Positions 14,401 to 25,559 of a DNA stretch of 64,000 nucleotides are shown here, piece after piece. The stretch spans positions 6,029,001 to 6,093,000 of the forward strand of contig NC_081821.1 of assembly GCF_030704535.1 (NCBI RefSeq), in the 5' to 3' direction. The translations under genes and the position numbers were made by a program. The DNA comes from Vitis vinifera. Its lineage: Eukaryota > Streptophyta > Magnoliopsida > Vitales > Vitaceae. Each line of letters opens with the position of its first letter. Positions within the stretch are counted from its first letter, which is position 1. Under the pieces are notes generated by a model. The model was not told the DNA's origin. It ran no database searches and saw only the letters and a list, made by a program, of their open reading frames with translations.

Positions 14401-15474
14401 TGGTGCCCAGTTAGAAGCAATGGTATAAATCATCAAATGTAACCTTCTGCCTTTTTTTAGTTGCTCATCTGATTACCTTTTGCATGACAAGTTGCAAAAA
14501 TATCATCACATCTATCCAAGTCAGTGGTAGTTTTTGCCACACATCAGTGAGTGACCGGTTAAGCATCCATCCCTCTGTGCTCCAGAGGGTACTAAATTTT
14601 TCATGATCATCATCATTGTTCATCATAACATTCACATGACTTGATGCAGCTTTTTAGACCCACTTTAAGCTGGTAGCATATGCAGGCTTCAGGATCAACC
14701 TGGTGAGGCATATTTTATCAAAGATCACATTTTCTGTTTTGATTTTTAGCAGGTTACTGGAAACTCATCGGTGTTGATGCAGTCAATCCTGAAATTGGAA
14801 TATGGAAGGACAAATGATGCACTGAACCAAAGCACTGAGTCTCCAGCAGAGATTACATCCACCGCCGCAAAGGAATGCATTTCTTTGCCCCCAAAAGAAG
14901 GTATGAACTGTGGCTGGTAATGGCACTTGCATTTCTCCATGCAATGCATATGCATACTTATTGCGATATTGTCAGCATAAACCATTCAACTGATGAGCTG
15001 CCTCTTGTATTTTATTATATAGCTCCCAAATAGCACCCTCTATGGTTCAAACCTGATTGTTGATATTCTTCTTTAGGTTTCTAGCTATTCAGGGAGTCAT
15101 TCAGAAATGAGTTGTTTGGGGAGTTGCTTTGGTTGGTTCGAAATTTGCAGGCTGTTGTATCCAATCCAAAAGATGGCCAAATGATGTGTTGACAATCATG
15201 TGGCACATGGAACTCAAATATTCAACTTCATTTCCTGAGCATTTTGGTCTTGAAATTTGTTGTGCAATATGGAATCAGACACAGGAGTCTAACTATCCTA
15301 TGAGAAATCTGAACCCTATACACAAAACGAAGTTGAATGTTTGATTTCACTTGGCTTCTAGATCGATCCAGTTTGATCAGTTTTCCTATTTACTTGGTAC
15401 TAATTGTCGTTCTATCTTTTGTGATAGGAGACCATGGGGCACCAACCACTGAAGAGAAGGCAAAATCATTTTGA
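8489..15474 (+). CDS. Kelch-repeat beta-propeller protein (605 aa)
   Basis: Eleven exons join in frame: 8489-8675, 9775-9924, 10281-10448, 10556-10708, 10890-11042, 11666-11830, 11912-12094, 13617-13803, 13917-14193, 14753-14900 and 15428-15474. They total 1818 nt with the stop. The N-terminal ~320 residues form six kelch blades, each with a paired glycine: LYIFGGYG, LFVFGGTDG, LFIFGGCGK, IIVIGGEDA, LFVFGGFTD and VLVFVGGCN. A basic linker follows (RDERKLERLSMRKQLKLK). The C-terminal half is low in complexity, rich in Ala, Glu, Ser and Asn, with repeated QTEAAAA motifs, and has no domain I recognise. Kelch propellers are protein-binding platforms; the partner here is unknown. The start at 8489 was chosen over the in-frame ATG at 8429 because MRWERL leads straight into the first blade and the upstream segment looks like leader. 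Plant relatives are annotated as galactose oxidase/kelch superfamily proteins, but no oxidase active site is visible. Confidence 0.9.
14747..14752 (+). promoter_or_regulatory. Tandem NAGNAG splice acceptor before kelch exon 10
   Basis: The acceptor reads TAGCAG directly before GTTACT. Using either AG keeps the frame and changes only whether one Gln codon is included. I annotated the downstream site (exon start 14753). Confidence 0.6.
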
Positions 15475-16295
15475 ATCATGGCGGTGAACAAATCCTTTTT
15501 GGTTAACTTCTTAACATAACTCGAAGATACCAGCCGTCGGCCATTTGTACATTCATCATTTCAAGATGGTCATAGATGGTCATAGATGCATTGACAGGTG
15601 ATATACAGAAATCTGCCCCCGGAACTGACACAATCTGCCACTGACTCGATACTTTTTAAATTTATCATTGATAGACCGCAGTTGTATGTAGTAGTTTTTG
15701 TCTTAAAAAGGTATCGCAAAGTTTATTCTATTTACTGCTTCAGACTCGGCCTCTTCAAGTCTATATGTTCTGAATTCGCACCCACCTGCTCCTCCAATTG
15801 TCTGGTTTATGCTGCCAAGGAATCATCTGTTTAGACAGTGATGGACCCTTGGGCTGTGGCAGCATTCTGGTAGGCTAAAGAATGGATTCAAAAAGGGCCA
15901 AAGGGAAAAGAAAAATGGGGAACAGCCGTATATTTTTTATGTATTTTTCAATCATCATCCTTAGTGAAGTTTGTTGTGTTCATGTAAACATGGGAATGTA
16001 GCTCAAGGAAGAAAATTTTCTTCTTTTTGGGGGGCTTCTCATCTTCTAGAGGAGTTTGTCAACAAAAGCTGAGGAAAGCGCAAAAAATTTCAAACTTAAA
16101 TCTACTCCAAAACCTGCCTCTGGACTGGGGAAACTGTTGTAGAAATCTGGGTCTCATTGTCTAATAGATGGTAATGGTGGGATTTGTCGGGTCGGGTCGG
16201 GTCAGGGTTTTTGATATAAATCATTTCCAGGCTTCCAGCCAAAACCCTATGTCTTCATATGTTATTCCAATCACCACCTTTTCTCTTATTTCTAG
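15475..16295 (+). other. 3' UTR and downstream flank of the kelch gene
   Basis: Contains no coding potential I can support. A short (GTCGG)n run lies near 16185-16205. No consensus AATAAA is obvious soon after the stop, so the polyadenylation site is uncertain. Confidence 0.4.
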
Positions 16296-18954
16296 GGGAG
16301 AATTGTGTTTTCACCCCACAATGGATAATTGAGGTAAAGTCCTTATATCACTCATAATTGATTACAAGAATATGAGATGATAATGAACATAAATATCCTT
16401 TTAACTCATTTTTGTCTTTATTCTACCACTTTTTACATGTCACTATTAACACATTTTCTCTTCTTTAACCATTTTTTTTATTTTTCATTGGTTTTTTTAA
16501 ACTTTTTTTATAAATAATTGAAAAATCAACATTAGTTTATATTTTTAAATTATAAATAAACCAAAAAATTATATTGATGATTTAAAAATTATTTTGAAAA
16601 ATACTTTCTAAAAAATGTTAATTTAAATAAATAAAAATTATCTTGTATATTTTAAAAGTAAATAATTTAATGATTAAAACACTATTTAAAATAAATATAT
16701 TCACTATTTTATTTTCTTTTATACTAAAAAGTATTTTAAAATTTTCTTTTTCCTATTATAAAAAAAAAGTTCAATTTTTTTTTTTAAAAAAAAATTCTTT
16801 GTTTCTTATTTTAATAACTTTTTTAATATGACTTTTAGTAATAAGTTATATGAAATGTTGTAAATTTGTTTAATAATGATTTTTTTTAATGATTTGAATT
16901 AATTGAAAATTTATCAAAATAAAATAAAAAAAGTAAAAGAGAGAAATAGGATGGATAAAGAGTTTTTATTTTAAATATACGATTAAAATGTTTTCGTATG
17001 ATTTAATTTTAGAAGTGAATTATAACTATATATAGTAGACATTGAATTTTTCTTAAATAAAAGGGTTAAAAGGTATATTTACTCATTTTATATATAAAAA
17101 AAATAAGTTCAAAATTATATAGATTGTGTTTAAGTTTGGTTTAAAAATATTTTTCTAGTTTTTATTTTTTATTATTTTTAAAAATAATTTTTATTTTCTA
17201 TATGGTCTCTTTTAGAAAATATGTTTAATAAAAAAATGAAAACTATTTTTAAAAATGAAAATTAAAACCTTGTTTAATACTATTTTTTCATATGAAAATA
17301 ATAAAAAGACTCAAAAGAGTTTAACCCTAAGTCATACGCTTTATTTAACTTCCACATGGAAATTTCAATACTTTCTACAGTAATAATGTTTGGAGAAAAA
17401 AATTTGACCCTAAGTCATCCACCATTTTCTCAACCAAACCATTGAAAATATTATTAACACACCTACATGAATACATAACTTAAAGAGATATGAAATTTGT
17501 GTCACTGTACAAGGGTATTACATTAACTGATACAATGAAAATGTACTAAGTGTACAAGAGTGTATAAGGCTACCTTTTGTGAAAGATTTCAATGGATTAT
17601 GAATCACTCCATTTTACTTTCCTTGTTGCCAACATATTGTACACTCATGTTATACACTTTATTTAACTCTCACATAAAAATTTCAATACTTTCCCTAGTA
17701 ATGATGTTTAGGGAAAAAAAATTGACCCGAGTCATCCAATATTTTCTCAACCAAACAATTAGAAACATGGTTAACACACCTACATGGATACATAATTTAG
17801 GAGGGATATGAAATTTGTGCCATTATACAAGGGTGTTACATTTTAACTGTACAAGGGTATTACACTAATTGTACAAGAGAAATATACTAAGTGTACAAGG
17901 ATGTACAAGGCTAGCATTTGTGAAAATTTTCAATCGATTATGAATTACTCCTTTATTTTTTTTGTCATCCAAGAATTATACATCCATGTCGTACACTTTA
18001 TTTAATTCCATATGGAAATTCTAATGTTTTCCCCAATAATGATGTCGGGGGGAAAAAAATTTAACCATAAGTCATCCACAATTTTCTCAATCAAATGATT
18101 AAAAACATGCTGAACACACTTACATGGACATATAACTTAGGAGGGAAATGAAATTTGCACCAGTGTATAATATTACACTAATTATACAGGAAAAATGTGT
18201 CAAGTGTACAAGGGTACACAAGATTCATAATAGGTTTTGTATGATTTTTAATCAACTTGAGTTTGACATTAGAACAATTATCGATAGTTTTTCTTCTTTT
18301 TTTTACCAAACTATGTCTTTAAGACCAATGAGAAATAATATACAACATATTTATTATTTTGTAAGTAAGAAACAAAAAATATATATATTTACTAAGGTAT
18401 TTAAAAAATATTTATTATATATTTTATAAGTTTGAAAAAAAAATTTAATGATGTCTAATTTACAAGTTAAAACAAATAAAGAATACTAATATTTTATGAG
18501 ATGTTTAAAAATTGTTTAATATATATAAGAAATAATGCAAGTTTGAAATGAATAATACTATTTACTATATATTATGTAAGTTTGAAAAAAAGAATAATAT
18601 TTGATAAGGTATTTAAAAATTATTTACTTTAAAAATGCATTTGACAATAATAATTTTTAACTATTTATCTTTCATGTTCAATTTATTGGAGAAAAATAAT
18701 TGGTAAATCATTTAACTTGATCCCATTAATAAATAAGTGAGAGAAGTGTGAAAAAGTCAATGAAAGAAAAGAGAAAAGTAGGAGTGGCTAATAACTTTTT
18801 CATTTGATAGTTAAAGGTATTTTAGGAATTTTTTAAAGACAATATTCTTACTCTCAATTTTTATTCTTTCCTTAGATTTTGAATTTAATTATAGGTGATA
18901 AAAGTACCTTAACTCAATTATTCAACCTAACTGGAGTGAAAACACAATTCTCCT
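16296..18954. mobile_element. Non-autonomous DNA transposon with long terminal inverted repeats (Mutator-like)
   Basis: The left end begins GGGAGAATTGTGTTTTCAC. The right end, read in reverse complement, begins GGAGAATTGTGTTTTCAC, so 18 bases match exactly. The match then continues imperfectly for about 70 bases, sharing ATAATTGAG and TATCAC. Weaker similarity may extend to about 250 bases. The flanking 9-mers TATTTCTAG (16287-16295) and TATCTCCCG (18954-18962) match at 6 of 9 positions, which could be a decayed 9-bp duplication typical of Mutator elements. The inside is very AT-rich, contains no transposase reading frame, and holds a three-copy tandem array at 17333-18240. The right end stops about 80 bases from the probable 3' end of the SPIRAL1-like gene. 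The inverted repeats are seen directly; the superfamily is inferred. Confidence 0.7.
17333..18240. repeat. Tandem array, three diverged copies of a ~320-340-bp unit
   Basis: Units start near 17333, 17650 and 17990. Each opens with a variant of TACACTTTATTTAA. Each then contains, in order, AATTTCAATACTTTC-like, TTGACC..AAGTCATCCA, TTTTCTCAACCAAA, ACACACCTACATG and TACAAGGGTATTAC-like blocks. The third unit is the most diverged and is shorter at its end. The array lies wholly inside the inverted-repeat element at 16296-18954 and encodes nothing. Confidence 0.8.
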
Positions 18955-19054
18955 ATCTCCCGAAAGGCGAAGCCTACACCCTATATGTATTTCTCTTATC
19001 TCTTACCTAAAATAGGCCTCTAGGCCCCAAATCACGATCTTCTCGTGGTTTATG

Positions 19055-19060
19055 TTTATT
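19055..19060 (-). terminator. Probable polyadenylation signal of the SPIRAL1-like gene
   Basis: AATAAA on the minus strand, about 430 bases after the stop codon of the SPIRAL1-like gene. It would give a 3' UTR of about 450 bases. Confidence 0.4.
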
Positions 19061-19486
19061 TCCAAGACTGCAAGATCACATGCCTCGATTCTCTCTCTGT
19101 TTCCCAATATCCTTGTCTACGAGGAACCAAAGAGCAACGATGTTGTTCTCCACTCCTAACGAGCCAATAATATGCATACAACCAGAAGTTATGATACAAT
19201 AACCTGAAAAAAAACACAAAAACATGAAGTGGATAGGGCCGACAAAAGAACATTGTTCAATTGACAAAACAACTTCGTTCAACTGACAGTAAACCGAGTT
19301 GGGTGGTGAGGCGACCACACATTCTAACTTGACAAGTTCCATTGTAGAGCAAAACCCTACTGAAGAAAGTACCATATTACAAAAGGACTAATCAAACATC
19401 TGCAATGTCCAAAAGAGAGAACTATTGTTCAAACCCCAACTGCAAAGGGCCCTAGGCAAACAGGGAACTATTGAAGCCTGGAGGCC

Positions 19487-22400
19487 TCAGTTGCTGCCAT
19501 CCCCAAACAGGTAACCTAGGGAAGACCCACCGCCAGGCGCCGCATGGACCTTTGTTGAAGGCCGATCCTGTCCACAGAGAGAAAGTTCAAAAATAATCAA
19601 TGTTCATGCAACAAGATTCAAGGAAAAAATAGATTAAATAAATATAACAGTATCAACCACCACCACCCAGGTAAATACCAAGTCAGCAAACCAACCCTTT
19701 AAAGCAAAATACAAATATTAAAGCCAAATGGCTTGCAGTTTAGCAGCCTGAAAGGGGAGGAGAAAGAAGCAATGTATTCCCTGTGTGATTTCTTTATTTG
19801 AAGAATTTGTTAATGGTCCCATGGTCAAGGTTATAAGTTCTAAGAAAAGACTAAGCCTGATTCAAGTAAGCTTTTTCAAGATTTGCCCGGCATTATATTG
19901 ATACAAATGGGTTCAATGGATATGGACAATCTTGGAGGCTTTTCTGACAGAGGCCTAAAGGTGCCTTCCCATATCATTCATTACCTTCAAGATATTGCTC
20001 CTCTTTAGGTCAAAACAGATCATTAATGACAAAGTTCCCTTGTTCTAGCATGAATTTCACTGGCTACCATGATACATGATGTGGATTCCTTTGAACTGAA
20101 TGACCCTCCAGGAAGTGAAATAATTTTCGACAAGGTGAATGGGGTCTTTGAAGTTTTCTACAAAGCTCTAAGACTAGTAAAAGGCCATCCTCATTCCCCT
20201 TTATTTCTCATTTGCTTTAGAATGATGATATGATTTTTGCCGAGCTCAAGTGACAAAGGGGTTGGAGTAGGGATGTGGAAGGCTCCTTGTTCGAGTCCTA
20301 ACAGTGGCAAAAAAAATTAAAAATTTTAAAATTTGAGAAAAACATGATGAACCCATTTTATCATGGACCAGTGAGGATCAACTGAGATATTTGAGGGTAT
20401 AGTTTGAATGGCGCAAGGTGCATGTAGGGCGCAAAAGTCTCCTAAAGCTTAGACATAACCCAAGACACACGCCTGAGTGAAGATGCAACTTAGGGTGCAT
20501 GTCAATTTTATAAAATGTTATCAAAACTGAATCCAAAAAAAAAAAAAAAAAACAGAAAATAGACAAGGCCCTATATCTAGGGAGTCATTGAGCCCTGGGC
20601 CAGGTGCACATAAAGTGCATCTTTAACAATTATTAAGGGATATTTTGCTAGCTTCAACAGCAAATTTGAACAAAAGCAAGCTAATTCTGGTAGGATCAGT
20701 GCATGGGTGGTTAGAGCTTACAGGAAATTTTGATGGTGGCACAAACAGCCTTCTATCTTTTAATTAAGAATTTCAATTGAATACTGCAAGCAATGCCAAA
20801 GTGGTCTGGTGATGATTGAGAGAGCAGACAAAAGGCTGAGTGGATGGAAGAAAACCTACCCTTCAAAAAATACCATCCAGGGGTGTGGAAGTGAATTGCT
20901 TTCTGAATAACATATTGTGGTAGCCTAGGGTTAAGATTTTTTTTTTTTTTTTTTGATAAGTAAAAGTATTGAATAAAAACCACCAAAGCAGTGGAAAAAG
21001 AATTACAAGAAAGAACACACCCCCCACTCCCTAGCTGAAAGCCAAGGTCAGAGGAGCAGCCCAATGATGAATAAAGCTTGTTATGAGGGAATGGTTAAAG
21101 CTTGTTATGAGGGAATAGTTACAGAGATTTTGTTGCAGATAGGGAGGGCTTGTAGAAGGATGCGGTAGCTTGAAAACATGGCTTGGCTCTTGATAAATGG
21201 CACAATTATCAGGTAAGAGGTTCAGATGGGAGGCTGTTTGGAAGTCCATTATTGGATGATCCAGAATTTATTCAGTTTAAAATGGGAGATAGTAAAGAGG
21301 GCAAAGTTTTAAATGTTTAATGGGAGGACATTCCTCTGATGGTGGAATTCTCCAATATTTCAGGGACTGCAGTAAGTAGAAAGGATGAAAAAGCCAAGAT
21401 GCCTGCTTGGGCCATGGATGTGAGTTGATGAAATGTAGACTTTATTAGATATTTATATTGGTGGAAGTTTGATAGCATCCCGATCTTCTTAAAAGCTTTG
21501 TTCAGCGGATCTAAGAGAGGAGAGGTATCTTTCAATGTTGGTATATATAAAGGCAGGAGAGATCTTTTCATTGAAAATGTTCTTTTAAAATTTGGCTCCT
21601 GGTGGAGATAGAAAATTAGCTGTCCAGAAAGATCTTGAATCCAGATATTTCTTTGAAGTTGGCATTTTGCACATGGACTGCAGATCATTTGATAAGTCAC
21701 TATTATTTCATTCCTAACTGTTGAATTGTGCATGAGAAGGAGGTAGACCAGGTGGATTGCCTGTCTGTTACAACATAGTTTCAGATATTTAGGCATTTGT
21801 ATTCTCCACTTCTCCCTATTTGGGATTAGCTGGGCGATCCTGTGGGTTGCTAGTGGCATGCTAAAGATGATGATAAGGAGAAAAGCATGGTATAGGGTTT
21901 TGTTCATGGTATTTGAGGCAAGGTATAGCAAAGAAATGAAAGAATTTCCAAGAATAACAGCTTCCACAGATGAAACTGAAGCCAACTTCTAATGAAGTCC
22001 TATTTTTGTGAACCGGACATGAGGCAATGGGCTTATCTTCTACCATGTGGGTTTTCTTGACATTCATAAAATGCTATCTAGCAAGTTTTTCTTCTCCATG
22101 TACATCATAGCCCATGCACTCTCTTCTTGTGACAAATCGTATTATTCATGAAAAGCAGGTCGAGTGAAAACATCCAGATGTCAGTTTAAATGCAACAAAA
22201 CTATGAATAACCCCTCTAATAAACAAACTTTGTTCATGACCACAAGCAAAAGATAATGCGATTAAGTTTTTCAGCTAACAAGCAATTGTCCATGTTGAAC
22301 TTCTCAATATAATCATCCGTTTTAAATTCTGGTCCTTGTAAAAGCTTCATGGTGATAGAAGCCTGATGAAAAGGCTTCCAACTCTTCTTCTTCTTCTTTT

Positions 22401-22945
22401 TTTCCTTTCATTTTTTTAAAGACAATTTATCTCAAGGCTTCCTATAATTGTAAATAAAATAAAACACATTCTACATTGGAACAAATGATTGGCATAATCA
22501 CTTGAGACTAAACACGTAAAGTATGAAGTCAGCACAACTACATGATTGAAAAAACCACATAAATTTATGATATTTTCAGTGATATATGATATGAAACATA
22601 CTAACATTCAGCCAAAGATAATTCTGATAAAGATCATACCGTAATAAAGTTGCCGGTGTTCTGGCCATCAGCTCGAAAATAGTTGTTTGTAGTGTTACCC
22701 TGGACGCCCGCTGGAATCTGCTTATTAATAACCGCTGGTGGTGCACCCGCTGGTGGTGCAACTGCTGGTGGTGCAACCGCTGGTGGTGCAACTGCAGTAG
22801 ACATCTGAGAAGGTCCACTACTTCCAACCTGTCCCTGATTTTGAGGAGCTTCAGCATTATTTGTGGCAGGTTTTGGAGCCTCTCCACTTCCAAAAAGGTA
22901 GCCCAGAGAACTTTGTCCCCCACCACTGCTGACTCCACGACCCAT
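19487..22945 (-). CDS. SP1L: SPIRAL1-like microtubule-associated protein (128 aa)
   Basis: Two coding exons on the minus strand, 22945-22640 and 19567-19487, are split by a 3.07-kb intron. The start ATG at 22945-22943 gives MGRGVSSGGGQSSLGYLFG, the N-terminal signature of the SPIRAL1 family. The second exon gives DRPSTKVHAAPGGGSSLGYLFG and ends in a stop. The conserved block KQIPAGVQGNTTNNYFRADG and QNTGNFIT lies at the exon junction. The family is plant-specific, binds cortical microtubules and controls the direction of cell elongation; the paired GGGxSSLGYLFG ends are its hallmark. Between them lies a Pro/Ala stretch (APPAV repeats) encoded by a 15-bp minisatellite. An in-frame upstream Met exists, but the family start is clear. 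Both ends of the protein are intact and the length fits the family. Confidence 0.93.
20240..20312 (+). repeat. tRNA-derived SINE-like sequence (copy 1)
   Basis: Inside the SPIRAL1-like intron. AGCTCAAGTGACAAAG resembles a Pol III A box and TTGTTCGAGTCCTAA a B box, about 50 bases apart, followed by an A-rich tail. The sequence between the boxes closely matches the minus-strand copy at 31300-31376. Shared blocks include AGCTCAAGTG, GTTGGAGT, GGGATGTGG and the TTCRAGTCCTA box. Confidence 0.6.
20936..22080 (-). mobile_element. Probable degenerate LINE-type insertion in the SPIRAL1-like intron
   Basis: A T-run at about 20937-20954 is followed by GATAAGTAAAAG. On the minus strand this reads as an element ending in CTTATCAAAAA..., the tail style of the L1 copy at 31728. 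The next ~1.1 kb is less AT-rich than its surroundings, but I could not recognise a reverse transcriptase or zinc-knuckle motif on either strand. The tail is seen; the LINE assignment and the 5' limit are inference. A 24-bp direct repeat (AAAGCTTGTTATGAGGGAAT unit) occurs at 21073-21120. Confidence 0.35.
22731..22790 (-). repeat. 15-bp coding minisatellite in the SPIRAL1-like gene
   Basis: Four consecutive 15-bp units of the ACCGCTGGTGGTGCA type (plus strand). They encode tandem APPAV/APPAG pentapeptides in the spacer between the two conserved ends of the protein. The number of units could change without breaking the frame. Confidence 0.85.
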
Positions 22946-23943
22946 GATTTCTAATTTGAACCTTTCTTTTACAAGAAACCCTGAAGCACATACACATTCC
23001 CCAGAAAATAAGATCAAAACAATGCAAGTTCAACACATAATAAGCAGAAACAAACGTCAAACCACTGATGAGTGCAACACAAATGAAAAATCATAAAAAA
23101 GCCATCTCACATGAACCTGTCATGTCACGCTAACAGATCATTCCCTGTGCATGATGTCCAGGGCAACAAATTTCTTGCATCAAGATTCTTAGGCAAAACT
23201 GATAAACTAGCCATCCCACTGGAGAGTACTGTTTGGAAAATAATCTGTTTGGCAAAGGCAGCAGACTTACGTGATTTGAAGTTTCTATTTGGAACTTATG
23301 GGCCTTATCATAATTCCCTTTCATGAAAACATCAAAACCTGATAATTAGGTTCATGTATCATATTGAATTCTGATTATACAACTCATCAATAGATGCATG
23401 GCATTGTGGAATAAATTAATGTCATTTGGGATCATACATCGTTGCACTTTGCAAAAGTGACATCTGCAAGTCTTACTCTTTCTTCAGTTTTTAATATAAA
23501 AATAAGAAAACAACTAAAAATTAAGTTAGGCAAGTAGCATTGGACCATATCAGCCTAATATGTTTCTCTGACCAGATCTATTCCTGGATTTATTCAAATA
23601 ATTTGCCTCCGTCCAGCACATTCCCCTGTAAATAAACAGTCCTTGACATACAATCAATCTCCAGTGGTAGGTGAGTGAGTTTTAAATTGTGATGAAATGA
23701 TACAATATGAAACAATCTCCCAGTGTACATGATTGTCATTAACATAAACCTATTGAGGATATAAAACAGGGCAAGCACTGGAAGAATGACAAGGACAGGA
23801 TTTCAAGCTACAGACATCCAAGTTCAAGAATATATTCAACTTTAAAATCCTAGAATCCTATACTTACAGAATTTGGTTTCAAGATTCCAGCTGAGTATGA
23901 AAAAGAGAGAGATACTGGAAGAAGAAATAAAAAAAGTCACAAT

Positions 23944-24026
23944 CTAGGTGGGTGAGTATGACCATATTTAAACATTTCTGCCATTCTAGGTGGGTGAGTA
24001 TGACCATATTTAAACATTTCTGCCAT
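23944..24026. repeat. 42-bp tandem duplication
   Basis: Two near-identical 42-base units beginning CTAGGTGGGTGAGTATGACC lie head to tail in the leader intron of the SPIRAL1-like gene. They differ only at the end, so the duplication is young. Confidence 0.9.
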
Positions 24027-24280
24027 GCTAGCTGGGCAAATACAAATATCCGTGAGCATTATGTAACACTGAAAACTAGATCATAATTCATTTTCATTGG
24101 AAGTTGACATCTAAATGACCCAATGGGTCTCAGCTCTAACCCAATATACACCGGATAGTTGGCTAGTCCTAATTTGATTTTACAAAACTACCACAATGAG
24201 ACTTGAGATAATCGTCCTAGTTGATTTTGTCAAAACTATTGCAACAAGCAATTTGAAAAAAAGAATAAAATAAAATAAAA

Positions 24281-24297
24281 TATATATATATATATAT
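24281..24297. repeat. TA microsatellite
   Basis: An uninterrupted TA run following an A-rich TAAAA stretch. Confidence 0.9.
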
Positions 24298-25559
24298 GGC
24301 CAATTTGTGTCACTATTGTGTTGGCAAAAAGAAAATAAGAATACTATTCATGAATCAGTAAAAATAGAACAAAGGGGAATAGCATGTGGTATGGTCACTA
24401 GGGAGGTTGAGGAGACTTGTCACAAATAAAGGGCAGTGAGCCTCACTCCAAACAGAAACTTTCAATTGAGAAACTACACACACGAAAAGATCCTACTAAC
24501 TTCACCTATATCTTGACAGGAAAAGGCACGCATTATAAATGAGAAAAAAAAAATCCTAATAATTTAACACTTTTGTCTTCATGGAAATTAATAAAATAAA
24601 AAATGGAATATATTGCCCCTAAAATTAGAGAAGATGCAGATTACTCCAACTGACATATATAGATAATAGACAGATTTCAGCCTTCGCAACCATTTGTAGA
24701 GTAAGAATTAAAGCAGCACCCTTACAAATAAGAAGCCCTTTAATCACATTTTGACCTACGAACTCTTATAAAAGCACAATCGAAACAATTATTACAAATA
24801 TAAAAACCTAAAATTCTTAATATGCAGCAAACACAACTAGAACTCTTTTTTTAGTGGTTGAAGAAAAAGCTAGGAAAAGCAAACAAATTAGATATTTCAT
24901 TCTCGAATTTCCATCCTTGGGAGTGCAGAAAATAAGAATATCCAACAAAAATATATAACATACATGATTGAAACCCTAAACTCAAATCGTACAATATCAA
25001 ACACAACAACAATGTTACTACGAAAAATATTCTCCGTGAAGACACTTGTTTAACAAAAAAGACATAGACTCAAAATGGTTCACAGAAGCCACAAAAGAAC
25101 AAGAAACCCTTTGAAAAGAATATCAGATCAGAAACACAAAAGAAACGAACAGCTTTCAAGTACAATTCTGAACCACAACGACCTCTTTGGTTACTAAGAA
25201 AACTGCTGAAAAAAAGGAGAGAGGAGAGCCAAATAAATCATCTCCTCCACTCATCAGAAAACAAACAATCGGCTCGCCGATTTGTTTTTTGCATTAGGAA
25301 GAAAAACAAAGAAATAAAAAAACAAGCGAACACTCAAGAAGCGTGTGACTCAGAGACTTCATTTACTTGCGGTGTCTTTTCTGTTTTCTCGAGAAACAAA
25401 CACCAAGAAATGAGTGGAAAATGAGAGAAGGATCGTCCAACCTGAGAACCGAGAAGGCTTAGCTCTGATCTGATCTAGAGACTCTGTAAGGTTAGAATTA
25501 GAGAGATTCTTCGCCCTTCACATTTCGCTCTTATTGTACTAGGTCTGTGACAGCGTGGG

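Larger units (their letters stand above)
22946..25550 (-). other. 5' leader exon and ~2.5-kb leader intron of the SPIRAL1-like gene
   Basis: A likely first non-coding exon runs from about 25550 to 25442 and ends CTCAG|GTTGGA on the minus strand, a good donor. The acceptor lies shortly upstream of the ATG, at one of several AG sites within 22950-22975, and I cannot choose between them. The intron contains a 42-bp tandem duplication (23944-24026), a TA microsatellite (24281-24297) and no other coding potential that I can support. Confidence 0.5.

Noticed and set aside
20240..20312. A functional tRNA gene
   Set aside because: A- and B-box-like motifs are present, but I could not fold a full cloverleaf with an anticodon loop and acceptor stem. 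It is repeated elsewhere, so it is SINE-like.
21317..21985. A 222-residue minus-strand open frame inside the SPIRAL1-like intron
   Set aside because: It has no recognisable domain, lies in probable old transposon DNA and has no splice partners. It could be chance in a slightly GC-richer stretch.
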